Assembly (NCBI RefSeq): GCF_034043515.1
Contig: NZ_CP138214.1
Coordinates: 868,001-932,000, forward strand
DNA: 64,000 bases
Direction: 5' to 3'
From: Pseudomonas sp. MUP55
GTDB lineage: Bacteria > Pseudomonadota > Gammaproteobacteria > Pseudomonadales > Pseudomonadaceae
Shown one piece after another: positions 50,521 to 58,951 of the stretch (its first letter is position 1; each line of letters starts with the position of its first letter). The notes beneath the pieces are model-generated. The model saw nothing but the letters and a program-made list of their open reading frames with translations. It was not told the origin of the DNA and made no database searches. Made by a program: the position numbers and the translations under genes.

Positions 50521-50547
50521 TGTGGGAGGGGGCGATCCCCCTCCCAC
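50521..50547. repeat. Collapsed REPIN hairpin after fkpB
   Basis: TGTGGGAGGGGG, cgat, CCCCCTCCCAC: the two outermost arms of a GTGGGAGG-class REPIN joined with the middle missing. An 11-bp GC stem starting 2 nt after the fkpB stop, inside the fkpB-ispH gap. Confidence 0.85.
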
Positions 50548-50618
50548 CTTTGATCCCCATTGTCCCTTCGGTCAGCAACAAACCTGACCCTAAGTGGCTG
50601 CAAGACACGAGGCACAGC

Positions 50619-51566
50619 ATGCAAATCAAACTCGCCAATCCCCGTGGCTTCTGTGCCGGTGTGGACCGGGCGATCGAAATCGTCAACCGCGCCCTGGAAG
50701 TCTTCGGGCCGCCGATTTACGTGCGCCATGAAGTGGTTCACAACAAGTTCGTGGTTGAAGACCTGCGCGCGCGCGGCGCCATCTTCGTCGAAGAACTCGA
50801 CCAGGTGCCCGATGATGTCATCGTCATCTTCAGCGCCCACGGTGTTTCCCAGGCTGTACGCACCGAAGCGGCCGGCCGCGGCCTGAAAGTCTTCGACGCT
50901 ACCTGCCCGCTGGTGACCAAGGTGCATATCGAAGTGGCGCGCTACAGCCGTGATGGCCGTGAATGCATCCTGATCGGCCACGCCGGCCATCCGGAAGTCG
51001 AAGGCACCATGGGCCAGTACGACGCCAGCAATGGCGGCGCCATCTACCTGGTGGAAGACGAAAAAGACGTCGCCAACTTGCAGGTTCAAAACCCCGAGCG
51101 CTTGGCCTTCGTGACCCAGACCACCTTGTCCATGGACGACACCAGTCGCGTTATCGATGCCCTGCGCACACGGTTCCCGGCCATTGGCGGCCCACGTAAG
51201 GACGACATCTGCTACGCCACGCAAAACCGCCAGGACGCCGTCAAGCAACTGGCCGATGAGTGTGATGTGGTGCTGGTAGTCGGCAGCCCCAACAGCTCCA
51301 ACTCCAACCGCTTGCGTGAACTGGCCGAGCGCATGGCGACGCCGGCGTACCTGATCGACGGCGCCGAGGACATGCAGCGCAGCTGGTTCGACGGTGTCGA
51401 GCGCATCGGCATCACCGCCGGCGCTTCGGCCCCGGAAGTGCTGGTGCGTGGGGTGATCCAGCAATTGCACGCCTGGGGTGCCATTGGGGCCGATGAATTG
51501 GCGGGCCGGGAAGAAAACATTACCTTTTCCATGCCCAAGGAGTTGCGGGTTCGCTCGCTGCTCTGA
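50619..51566 (+). CDS. ispH: 4-hydroxy-3-methylbut-2-enyl diphosphate reductase
   Basis: Last enzyme of the MEP pathway, an iron-sulfur reductase giving IPP/DMAPP. The three cluster cysteines lie in [24 protein letters not shown] and [11 protein letters not shown]; 315 aa. I chose the ATG at 50619 ([17 protein letters not shown] upstream). Confidence 0.98.
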   Translation: MQIKLANPRGFCAGVDRAIEIVNRALEVFGPPIYVRHEVVHNKFVVEDLRARGAIFVEELDQVPDDVIVIFSAHGVSQAVRTEAAGRGLKVFDATCPLVTKVHIEVARYSRDGRECILIGHAGHPEVEGTMGQYDASNGGAIYLVEDEKDVANLQVQNPERLAFVTQTTLSMDDTSRVIDALRTRFPAIGGPRKDDICYATQNRQDAVKQLADECDVVLVVGSPNSSNSNRLRELAERMATPAYLIDGAEDMQRSWFDGVERIGITAGASAPEVLVRGVIQQLHAWGAIGADELAGREENITFSMPKELRVRSLL

Positions 51567-51582
51567 ATCCCGGCGGGTTGGA

Positions 51583-52101
51583 TCAGCCTCGGCATAACGC
51601 CTGCTCAGCTTTCTCGCTGCGCAGGCTGATACGCCCGCTGGGCGCCAGCACTACCTGATACAGGCTCTGTGCCTGCTTCGTGTCGCACACGTGCACGGTG
51701 CCGGCACGAAATCCCCCGCCGGCAAACACCGGCTCTCCCAGACCGCTGAAACGAACCTGGCTGCTGACCGGGCCATTTCCGGCCACCGGTACACGCCCGC
51801 TGTCCTGTCGCTCCAGCAGCACGGTATTGTCCTCATCCAGATGGCCGCGCCCGCTAAGGTCCAATATCACCCGCCAGCCATGACTCCAGTTTTCATCCAA
51901 TGCATGGATGACCACCGCACGATTGCGTGCGATCGCTTCGGCGCGTGCGTAACGCAGCCCTTCGGCCAGTGACAGGGCCACACTTTGTCGCTGCTGCGAC
52001 TCCAGCAAACCCTTGAAGTTGGGTATGGCCAGTTGTGCCAGCAAAGCCGTCACGATCAGCCCCAACAGTAGTTCGATCAGGGTAAATCCCCGTTGTGTCA
52101 T
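51583..52101 (-). CDS. FimT/FimU-like minor type IV pseudopilin (GspH family)
   Basis: A 172-residue minor pilin. Prepilin peptidase site QRG/FTLIELLLGLIVTALL with Glu5, then a GspH-like beta domain. Start at 52101 gives a 5-residue leader. Transcribed divergently from pilV; in P. aeruginosa fimU leads the pilV-E operon on the same strand. Convergent with ispH, 16 nt apart. Confidence 0.87.
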   Translation of the reverse strand: MTQRGFTLIELLLGLIVTALLAQLAIPNFKGLLESQQRQSVALSLAEGLRYARAEAIARNRAVVIHALDENWSHGWRVILDLSGRGHLDEDNTVLLERQDSGRVPVAGNGPVSSQVRFSGLGEPVFAGGGFRAGTVHVCDTKQAQSLYQVVLAPSGRISLRSEKAEQALCRG

Positions 52102-52304
52102 GTGCGCTCCCATCCGTGGATGCCAGTGATCTCAAGTGACAGGCATAGGTATAGCGCTTGGTTTCTGGGGCTGAATGATGGCCTTTGCGTCCAATGTATT
52201 TCCCTTTGTTCCGATTGCAGCGCCGTTTAAAAACCGGCGCTAGTCTTGGGCTGCACACAGGGTTTCCCTGTTTTCCACGACCTTCGACAGGGACGACGAC
52301 GGTA

Positions 52305-52790
52305 ATGCTTTTACGCCGAAATACCTTTTCTCTACGCGTTTCCCGCCGACGCCAATCCGGCATGACACTGGTCGAAGTGCTGGTAGCGGTGTTGGTCCTG
52401 GCGCTTGGGATGCTGGGCGCCGCGGCGATCCAGCTCAACGCCCTGAAGTACACCGACAGCGCACGGATGACCAGCCAAGCCAGTTTCATTGCCTACGACA
52501 TGCTCGACCGTATTCGCGCCAACGCCGGCGCCGATTACGCCTGGGGTCGAACCGAGCGGGCTCAGCCCAGCACTTCGACAGCCAGCGTGCGTGACCTGGA
52601 CCTGCATGACTTCGAAGCCAACATCATGGGTTTTGCCGGCAAGGACGCCAAGGGTGCCGTAGCGGTCAGCGGTGACGAGGTCACTATCAGCATCAGTTGG
52701 GAGGATGCCAGGAGCGCGAGCAGCCCCGGTGCCCGGGAGACCTTCACCCTGACCAGTCGAGTTGCCAATGGGCGAGGGACGTCGCAATGA
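52305..52790 (+). CDS. pilV: Type IV pilus minor pilin PilV
   Basis: A 161-residue minor pilin with a basic leader (RRNTFSLRVSRRRQSG) and the cleavage/N-methylation site G/MTLVEVLVAVLVLALG. Part of the tip-priming complex of the type IVa pilus. The ATG at 52305 is chosen; the frame continues upstream to 52185 without homology. Overlaps pilW by 4 bp. Confidence 0.88.
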   Translation: MLLRRNTFSLRVSRRRQSGMTLVEVLVAVLVLALGMLGAAAIQLNALKYTDSARMTSQASFIAYDMLDRIRANAGADYAWGRTERAQPSTSTASVRDLDLHDFEANIMGFAGKDAKGAVAVSGDEVTISISWEDARSASSPGARETFTLTSRVANGRGTSQ

Positions 52791-53494
52791 TCCGCCCGGC
52801 GCGGGGTTTCGGTCTGGTGGAGTTGCTGCTGGCATTGGCCATCGGGCTTGTCGTGGTGCTGGGTGCAAGCCAGGTGCTGATCAGTTCGCGATTGACCCAG
52901 GCCAGTCAGCAGGCGGCCATGGTGCTGCAGGATGATGCGCGGTTCGTCCTGAGCAAGATGACTCAGGATATTCGCCAGGCCGGCATGCTGGGGTGTTTGG
53001 CTACCGCCTATATCCACAACGCCCCGGCGGCTTTTGATCGGCCGATCAGTTGGGAGGTATCGGCAGGCGCGAAAGCCCTGACACTGGTGACCGCCCACGC
53101 CGGCCACGGTGCTGGCAAACCTGACTGGACGGTGGTGTCCGACTGCAAGGAGGCCGCCCAGGCTTACACCGCAACAGCGCCTGCGACCGCGCCTGGCCAG
53201 ATTCGTTTTGCCATACGCGAGCTTACCTATACCTACGAAACGGGCCAGTTGAAGATCAGCACGCCCTCGGCACCGGCCAAGGCGGTACTGATGGATAACG
53301 TACGGGCATTTGACCTCAGCTTTGGCGTGGCAGCCAGGCCTGGGTCGACGGACGTGGTGGGTTATGAGAGCCACCCGGCCGATCCATCGTTGATCCGCAG
53401 CGTGCGCCTGCACATGACCCTGCAAGACCCGACCGGTCGCGTGAAGGATCAGGCTTACAGCGTCGTGGCGGCTTTGCGCAACCGGCTGGAGTAG
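52787..53494 (+). CDS. pilW: Type IV pilus minor pilin PilW
   Basis: A 235-residue minor pilin. Prepilin site RGFGLVELLLALAIGLVVVL near the N terminus, followed by the PilW domain (VLSKMTQDIRQAGMLGC). ATGA overlap with pilV. Confidence 0.9.
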   Translation: MIRPARGFGLVELLLALAIGLVVVLGASQVLISSRLTQASQQAAMVLQDDARFVLSKMTQDIRQAGMLGCLATAYIHNAPAAFDRPISWEVSAGAKALTLVTAHAGHGAGKPDWTVVSDCKEAAQAYTATAPATAPGQIRFAIRELTYTYETGQLKISTPSAPAKAVLMDNVRAFDLSFGVAARPGSTDVVGYESHPADPSLIRSVRLHMTLQDPTGRVKDQAYSVVAALRNRLE

Positions 53495-53498
53495 GACG

Positions 53499-54029
53499 AT
53501 GACCATAGTTGTAAGTAGCCAGATGCGGCAGACGGGAATGGTGCTGCTGATCAGCTTGGTATTTTTGCTGATGTTGTCGTTGCTGGGGCTGTCATCGATG
53601 CAAGGCGCAATCTCGCAGCAGAAGGCCGCCAGCAGCCTGTGGCAGCGTATCCAATCGTTCCAGGCTGCCGAAAGCGGCCTGCGGCTAGGGGAGGCAGCGG
53701 TGCGCAGGGGCGGGCATGCGCTGCCGATTTGTCACTCGGTCATCGCTTGCGCGCCGCCCGATGAAGCGTTTTCGTTGGTGGGCGCCGGGCCCAATCCGGT
53801 TTCGGGAGTGACTTGGGTGGCGTTCAAGAGTGGGGTATATGGCGTTCAGTCCCTGGGAGAGGGTATGGGCCAGGCGCATTTGCCGCCGCATGCCCCAGCC
53901 ACGCTTTTTCGGGTGACGGCCGTCGGGCTGGATGGCCAATCGCGCACGGTGCTGGAGACCGTGTACGCGCGGGTGGAGGAGGGCGGCGGCGAAAGGTTTC
54001 GGCGCGTCTTGTGGCGGCAACTTCAATAA
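53499..54029 (+). CDS. pilX: Type IV pilus minor pilin PilX
   Basis: A 176-residue minor pilin with the PilX/GspK-like N terminus MRQTGMVLLISLVFLLMLSL, lacking Glu5 as usual for tip-located pilins, and FQAAESGLRLGEAAV following. In P. aeruginosa pilY1, the large tip adhesin, comes next; here only 11 bp separate pilX from pilE. Confidence 0.86.
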   Translation: MTIVVSSQMRQTGMVLLISLVFLLMLSLLGLSSMQGAISQQKAASSLWQRIQSFQAAESGLRLGEAAVRRGGHALPICHSVIACAPPDEAFSLVGAGPNPVSGVTWVAFKSGVYGVQSLGEGMGQAHLPPHAPATLFRVTAVGLDGQSRTVLETVYARVEEGGGERFRRVLWRQLQ

Positions 54030-54040
54030 GGAGCAACTGA

Positions 54041-54442
54041 ATGGGCATGGATAGCCAGGGTTTTACCCTGATCGAGTTATTGATCGCCGTGGCGATCATT
54101 GCGCTGCTGGGCGGCATTGCTTACCCCGTCTACACCAGCCAGGTGAAAAAGGTGTATCGGGTGCAGATCGTCGCGCTGCTGACCGAGCAGGCTCAGCATC
54201 TGCAGCGCTATTACACGCGCAACGGCAGTTTTATTGATGCAGGCGGCGTCAGTACGGGCAATGATCACTATAGAATCAGCGCAGTATTGAACCCCCAGGA
54301 TTTTGCCCTGCTCGCCACGCCTGCCACCGACTCAGTCATGGCGAGCGACGCGTGCGGCCAATTCCGCTTGTCCAGCTCCGGTATGCGAAGCAATCCGGGT
54401 GCTGCGCCGCAGATGCCGCTCAAGGCATGCTGGGGGCAGTGA
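54041..54442 (+). CDS. pilE: Type IV pilus minor pilin PilE
   Basis: A 133-residue minor pilin. Site SQG/FTLIELLIAVAIIALL and a short C-terminal domain with a Cys pair (SDACGQFRL, KACWGQ) likely forming the D-loop disulfide. GGAG lies 9 nt before the ATG. Last gene of the pilVWXE unit. Confidence 0.9.
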   Translation: MGMDSQGFTLIELLIAVAIIALLGGIAYPVYTSQVKKVYRVQIVALLTEQAQHLQRYYTRNGSFIDAGGVSTGNDHYRISAVLNPQDFALLATPATDSVMASDACGQFRLSSSGMRSNPGAAPQMPLKACWGQ

Positions 54443-54504
54443 TGAGAGTGCTGGATGAATGGGCGCCGGGTGCGCTTCTCCCTTTTTATCGGCTGGATCA
54501 AATG

Positions 54505-55614
54505 ATGGCAAAGCAACAGCGAGTAGTGATTGTCGGCGGCGGCGTAATAGGCTTGTTGACGGCATACAACCTGGCAAACCGGGGGCGGGCGGTCACCTTG
54601 CTGGAGCGCGCCGGGCTTGGTCAGGAATCGTCCTGGGCTGGCGGTGGGATTGTTTCGCCGCTGTATCCGTGGCGCTACAGCGCGGCGGTGACGGCCTTGG
54701 CCCACTGGTCCCAGGATTTCTACCCGCAACTGGCGCAACGGCTGTTCGCCGCCACCGGTGTTGACCCGGAGGTGCACACCACGGGCCTGTATTGGCTCGA
54801 TCTGGATGACGAGGCCGACGCTCTCGCCTGGGCTGCGCGTGAGGGGCGGCCCTTGAGCAAAGTGGACGTTTCTGCGGCCCATGATGCGGTTCCGGTGCTG
54901 GGCAGCGGTTATTCGCGGGCGATCTACATGGCCAACGTGGCCAATGTGCGCAATCCGCGTCTGGTCAAATCACTCAAGGCGGCGTTGTCGGCGCTGCCCG
55001 ATGTGACGATTCACGAGCAGTGCGAAGTCGATGGATTTATTTTGCAAGGCGACACCGTGGTAGGCGTGAATACGGCTGTTGGCGCCATGCTGGGCGATCA
55101 GGTGGTGCTCGCAGCGGGCGCCTGGAGTGGGGAGTTGCTGGGAAAACTGGGTTTGGCGCTGCCCGTGGAGCCGGTCAAGGGCCAGATGATCCTCTACAAG
55201 TGTGCGTCTGACTTCCTGTCGAGCATGGTCCTGGCAAAAGGGCGCTATGCGATACCGCGGCGTGATGGGCACATTCTGATCGGCAGCACCCTGGAGCATG
55301 AAGGGTTCGATAAAACGCCGACCGACACCGCGCTGGAAAGTCTCAAGGCGTCTGCGGTGGAGCTGTTGCCCGCCCTGGCGGACGCCGAGGTGGTGGGGCA
55401 CTGGGCCGGGTTGCGGCCCGGCTCGCCGGAAGGCATCCCTTATATCGGCGAGGTGCCGGGCTTTAAGGGCCTGTGGCTCAATTGCGGGCATTACCGCAAT
55501 GGCCTGGTGCTTGCTCCGGCATCCTGCCAGTTGTTTGCCGACTTGCTGCTGGGGCAGGCACCGATCATCGATCCGGCACCTTACGCCCCCGCCGGTCGAC
55601 TCAACGCTGAATAG
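54505..55614 (+). CDS. thiO: Glycine oxidase ThiO
   Basis: FAD enzyme that oxidises glycine to iminoglycine for thiazole synthesis. FAD motif VVIVGGGVIGLLTAYNLA, ESSWAGGGIVSPLYPWRY and C-terminal GHYRNGLVLAPASC; 369 aa from the ATG at 54505 (or the adjacent ATG at 54502). Overlaps the convergent PP0621-like gene by 14 bp. Confidence 0.94.
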   Translation: MAKQQRVVIVGGGVIGLLTAYNLANRGRAVTLLERAGLGQESSWAGGGIVSPLYPWRYSAAVTALAHWSQDFYPQLAQRLFAATGVDPEVHTTGLYWLDLDDEADALAWAAREGRPLSKVDVSAAHDAVPVLGSGYSRAIYMANVANVRNPRLVKSLKAALSALPDVTIHEQCEVDGFILQGDTVVGVNTAVGAMLGDQVVLAAGAWSGELLGKLGLALPVEPVKGQMILYKCASDFLSSMVLAKGRYAIPRRDGHILIGSTLEHEGFDKTPTDTALESLKASAVELLPALADAEVVGHWAGLRPGSPEGIPYIGEVPGFKGLWLNCGHYRNGLVLAPASCQLFADLLLGQAPIIDPAPYAPAGRLNAE

Positions 55615-55834
55615 ACTTGGGCCCTTGCTGCAGGTGCGCCTGGGTGCAATACCAGGCCTGGCCCGAGCTCAGCGCACGATCCTGCGGCACGTGCACGCCG
55701 CAGTGGGCGCAGCGCACCATCAATGCGGCATCTGGCTCGCCGGTGCGGCGTTGGCTGGCAGCAGGGCTTTTAAATTTGCGCCAGAGCCATACCGCGGCGG
55801 CAATGACGGCGATCCAGAACAATAGACGAAGCAT
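55601..55834 (-). CDS. PP0621-family small membrane protein
   Basis: A 77-residue protein with an N-terminal transmembrane helix (LRLLFWIAVIAAAVWLWRKF) and a C-terminal zinc-ribbon-like segment CAHCGVHVPQDRAL...YCTQAH. Conserved opposite thiO in Pseudomonas. Function unknown. Confidence 0.85.
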   Translation of the reverse strand: MLRLLFWIAVIAAAVWLWRKFKSPAASQRRTGEPDAALMVRCAHCGVHVPQDRALSSGQAWYCTQAHLQQGPKSIQR

Positions 55835-55914
55835 GATGGGCAGTTTCTCGATAAGGAATGCGCCAGTTTAGCCAAGGTCGTCATGGGCGCACAGCGCAAT
55901 AAATACTCGCCCAT

Positions 55915-55940
55915 GAAAAAGGGAGCTCCTGAGAGCTCCC
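55915..55940 (-). terminator. Intrinsic terminator of bamD
   Basis: Stem GGGAGCTC/GAGCTCCC, 4-nt loop, five U following on the minus strand (four T on plus, so possibly bidirectional), 21 nt after the bamD stop. Confidence 0.88.
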
Positions 55941-55960
55941 TTTTGCGTTGCGTCGAACGA

Positions 55961-56986
55961 TCAGTCGAACACACCGAAGGTCATGTAGCTGAACCACGAG
56001 CGGTCCTGGTTGTTGCCCAGGGCTTGCGGCTCTTCTTCTTCGATCACGTCGCCGTTTTCGTCGTGCGGTTTGAGGTCCGAAGGGATCGCGTCCTTGGCGT
56101 CCTGGTACTGCTTGATCACGTCCTGGTTGGCACGTGTTTCACCTGGCGGCAGCGGTGGACGGGACTCGATCAGGCCCAGCGTGTACTTGCTCAGCCACGA
56201 ACGGTTGTCGGCTTCGTCAACCTGAGGCACGAACTGGCCGTCTTTCAGGCTTGGGTGGTCCGGGTAGTTGAGCTTCAGGGTTTCCAGGCTGGTGCTCGCC
56301 AGTTCGTCCAGGTGCAAGCGCTGGTAAGCCTCGGTCATCACGGCCAGGCCGTCACCCACCGAAGGGGTTTCCTGGAAGTTTTCCACCACGTAGCGGCCAC
56401 GGTTGGCGGCGGCCACGTATGCCTGACGGGTCAGGTAGTAGTGGGCCACGTGGATCTCGTAGGAGGCCAGCAGGTTGCGCAGGTAGATCATGCGCTGCTT
56501 GGCGTCCGGCGCGTAGCGGCTGTTCGGGTAGCGGCTGGTCAGCTGGGCGAACTCGTTGTAGGAGTCGCGAGCGGCACCCGGGTCACGCTTGGTCATGTCC
56601 AGCGGCAGGAAGCGCGCCAGCAGGCCAACGTCCTGGTCGAACGAGGTCAGACCCTTCATGTAGTAGGCGTAGTCCACGTTCGGGTGCTGCGGGTGCAGAC
56701 GGATGAAACGCTCGGCGGCGGACTTGGCAGCTTCCGGCTCGGCGTTCTTGTAGTTGGCGTAGATCAGCTCGAGCTGGGCCTGGTCGGCATAGCGTCCGAA
56801 CGGATAGCGCGACTCCAGGGCCTTCAGCTTCGCTGTGGCGCTGGTGTAGCTATTATTGTCCAGGTCTGTCTGAGCTTGCTGGTACAGCTCGACTTCGCTC
56901 AGGTTTTCGTCGACGACGTCCTTTGTTGACGAGCAAGCAGCAGTCATGGCGAGGATGGCGATCAGCAGCAGGTGTTTCACTTGCAT
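55961..56986 (-). CDS. bamD: Outer-membrane protein assembly factor BamD
   Basis: Essential lipoprotein of the BAM complex. Lipobox MTAAC (Cys18), then five TPR-like repeats ([20 protein letters not shown] onward). The 341-aa form has the C-terminal acidic extension seen in Pseudomonas. Start at 56986 ([13 protein letters not shown]) chosen over an upstream ATG without signal-peptide logic. Divergent from rluD. Confidence 0.96.
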   Translation of the reverse strand: MQVKHLLLIAILAMTAACSSTKDVVDENLSEVELYQQAQTDLDNNSYTSATAKLKALESRYPFGRYADQAQLELIYANYKNAEPEAAKSAAERFIRLHPQHPNVDYAYYMKGLTSFDQDVGLLARFLPLDMTKRDPGAARDSYNEFAQLTSRYPNSRYAPDAKQRMIYLRNLLASYEIHVAHYYLTRQAYVAAANRGRYVVENFQETPSVGDGLAVMTEAYQRLHLDELASTSLETLKLNYPDHPSLKDGQFVPQVDEADNRSWLSKYTLGLIESRPPLPPGETRANQDVIKQYQDAKDAIPSDLKPHDENGDVIEEEEPQALGNNQDRSWFSYMTFGVFD

Positions 56987-57135
56987 GGCGGCTTGCGTCC
57001 CTATGACGGCCGCTGTCTTGGGCGGGGCCGTCCTGTTATGATGAGCGCCCCGTTGAAAGCCTCGGGGCAAAAGACGCCGTATTTAACCACAAGCGCGCAG
57101 CCGAAACCAAAGGCTGTGCCACGCCTAGTCTGAGC

Positions 57136-58098
57136 ATGTCCGATAAAATTGAACTTCGCGCAGAGGTGCCGTCCGAATTGGGCGGCCAACGCCTCGATCA
57201 AGTCGCCGCACAATTATTCGCTGAGCACTCGCGCTCGCGCCTTTCCGCCTGGATCAAAGACGGCCGCCTGACTGTGGATGGAGCGGTTATCCGCCCGCGA
57301 GACATAGTCCATGGCGGTGCGATTCTTGAGCTGACTGCCGAGCAGGAAGCCCAGGGAGAATGGGTCGCCCAGGACATCGAGCTGGATATCGTCTATGAAG
57401 ACGACGACATCCTGGTCATCAACAAACCCGCAGGCCTGGTGGTTCACCCGGCTGCCGGGCATGCTGATGGCACCTTGCTCAATGCCTTGCTGCACCACGT
57501 GCCAGACATCATCAATGTGCCGCGTTGCGGCATCGTGCACCGTCTGGACAAGGACACCACCGGCTTGATGGTGGTGGCCAAGACCATTCAGGCGCAGACG
57601 CAGCTTGTTACTCAATTGCAGAGTCGCAGCGTCAGCCGGATCTACGAATGCATCGTGATCGGTGTAGTGGTGGCGGGGGGCAAGATCAACGCCCCCATCG
57701 GTCGCCACGGCCAGCAGCGCCAGCGCATGGCGGTGATGGAGGGCGGCAAGCAGGCCGTCAGCCACTATCGCGTGCTGGAGCGTTTCCGTTCCCACACTCA
57801 CGTGCGGGTCAAGCTGGAAACCGGTCGTACTCACCAGATCCGCGTGCACATGGCCCACATCAACTTCCCGTTGGTCGGCGATCCGGCCTACGGTGGCCGC
57901 TTCCGCATTCCGCCGGCGGCCAGCCAGACCATGGTTGAATCGCTCAAGACGTTCCCGCGCCAGGCGCTGCATGCACGCTTCCTGGAACTGGATCATCCGA
58001 CGAGCGGTAAGCGCATGAGCTGGGAATCGCCGCTTCCGGATGATCTGGTCTGGTTGTTGTCGCTGCTCAAGCAGGATCGCGAGGCGTTTGTCGGATGA
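57136..58098 (+). CDS. rluD: 23S rRNA pseudouridine(1911/1915/1917) synthase RluD
   Basis: An N-terminal S4 domain (RLDQVAAQLFAEHSRSRLS) and a RluA-family catalytic domain with the active Asp in HRLDKDTTGLMVVAKT; 320 aa. ATGA overlap with pgeF. Divergent from bamD, the usual arrangement. Confidence 0.97.
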   Translation: MSDKIELRAEVPSELGGQRLDQVAAQLFAEHSRSRLSAWIKDGRLTVDGAVIRPRDIVHGGAILELTAEQEAQGEWVAQDIELDIVYEDDDILVINKPAGLVVHPAAGHADGTLLNALLHHVPDIINVPRCGIVHRLDKDTTGLMVVAKTIQAQTQLVTQLQSRSVSRIYECIVIGVVVAGGKINAPIGRHGQQRQRMAVMEGGKQAVSHYRVLERFRSHTHVRVKLETGRTHQIRVHMAHINFPLVGDPAYGGRFRIPPAASQTMVESLKTFPRQALHARFLELDHPTSGKRMSWESPLPDDLVWLLSLLKQDREAFVG

Positions 58099-58820
58099 AT
58101 GACTGGCTGATTCCGGACTGGCCCGCGCCGTCTCGGGTCAAGGCCTGCGTCACCACCCGCGCGGGCGGCGTCAGTGTGGCGCCGTTCGACAGCCTCAACC
58201 TGGGCGATCATGTCGAGGACAGCCTTGAGGCCGTTCTGGAAAATCGTCGTCGCCTTACCGATGCCTTCGATATTCAGCCGGCCTGGTTGCGCCAAGTCCA
58301 CGGGGTCAGCGTGGTCGAGGCCGATCCGGGCCGTATTGCCGAAGCCGATGGCGCCTGGACCAGCACGCCGGGCATCGCCTGCACATCGATGACGGCTGAC
58401 TGCCTGCCTGCATTGTTCTGCAATCGAGCGGGCACCCGCGTTGCGGCGGCTCATGCCGGTTGGCGTGGGCTGGCGGCCGGCGTGCTGGAGGCCGCTTTTG
58501 AGAGCCTTGAGAGCGACCCCGCCGACGTTCTGGTCTGGCTCGGCCCGGCCATTGGCCCGCAAGCCTTTGAAGTCGGCCCCGAGGTGCGTGAAGCCTTCAT
58601 GCAGCAACTGCCGGCGACTGCCCAAGCCTTCGTTCCCGGTCGCAATCCCGGCAAGTTCATGGCCGACATCTATCAGCTCGCCCGCCTGCGCCTTGCCGTG
58701 CGGGGCATTAGCGCTGTCTATGGTGGCGGTTTTTGCACCGTGACCGACCCGCGCTTCTTTTCTTACCGCCGCAGCCCGCGTACGGGCCGATTCGCCTCCC
58801 TTATCTGGCTTGAACGCTAG
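58095..58820 (+). CDS. pgeF: Peptidoglycan editing factor PgeF (YfiH/laccase-domain)
   Basis: A 241-residue Cu/Zn oxidoreductase-fold protein that removes misincorporated residues from peptidoglycan precursors. Metal site in MTADCLPALF and AAHAGWRGLAAGVLEAA; TDPRFFSYRR near the end. Often mis-named polyphenol oxidase. Co-transcribed with rluD. Confidence 0.94.
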   Translation: MNDWLIPDWPAPSRVKACVTTRAGGVSVAPFDSLNLGDHVEDSLEAVLENRRRLTDAFDIQPAWLRQVHGVSVVEADPGRIAEADGAWTSTPGIACTSMTADCLPALFCNRAGTRVAAAHAGWRGLAAGVLEAAFESLESDPADVLVWLGPAIGPQAFEVGPEVREAFMQQLPATAQAFVPGRNPGKFMADIYQLARLRLAVRGISAVYGGGFCTVTDPRFFSYRRSPRTGRFASLIWLER

Positions 58821-58850
58821 ACTGTCCTGACCTGTATCAACCCACAGCTG

Positions 58851-58879
58851 CTTGAATCCCGCAAAATCCACCCCATCTA
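58851..58879 (+). promoter_or_regulatory. Sigma32 heat-shock promoter of clpB
   Basis: CTTGAA, 14 nt, CCCCATCTA: a near-perfect RpoH promoter 73 nt upstream of the clpB ATG. Confidence 0.9.
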
Positions 58880-58951
58880 TAAGGGTATCTGGCAGGTTTC
58901 TTCATTCAGGATGTGTTTACAGCTCCGGCCTGCTCAAAAGGAAGGTGACTA

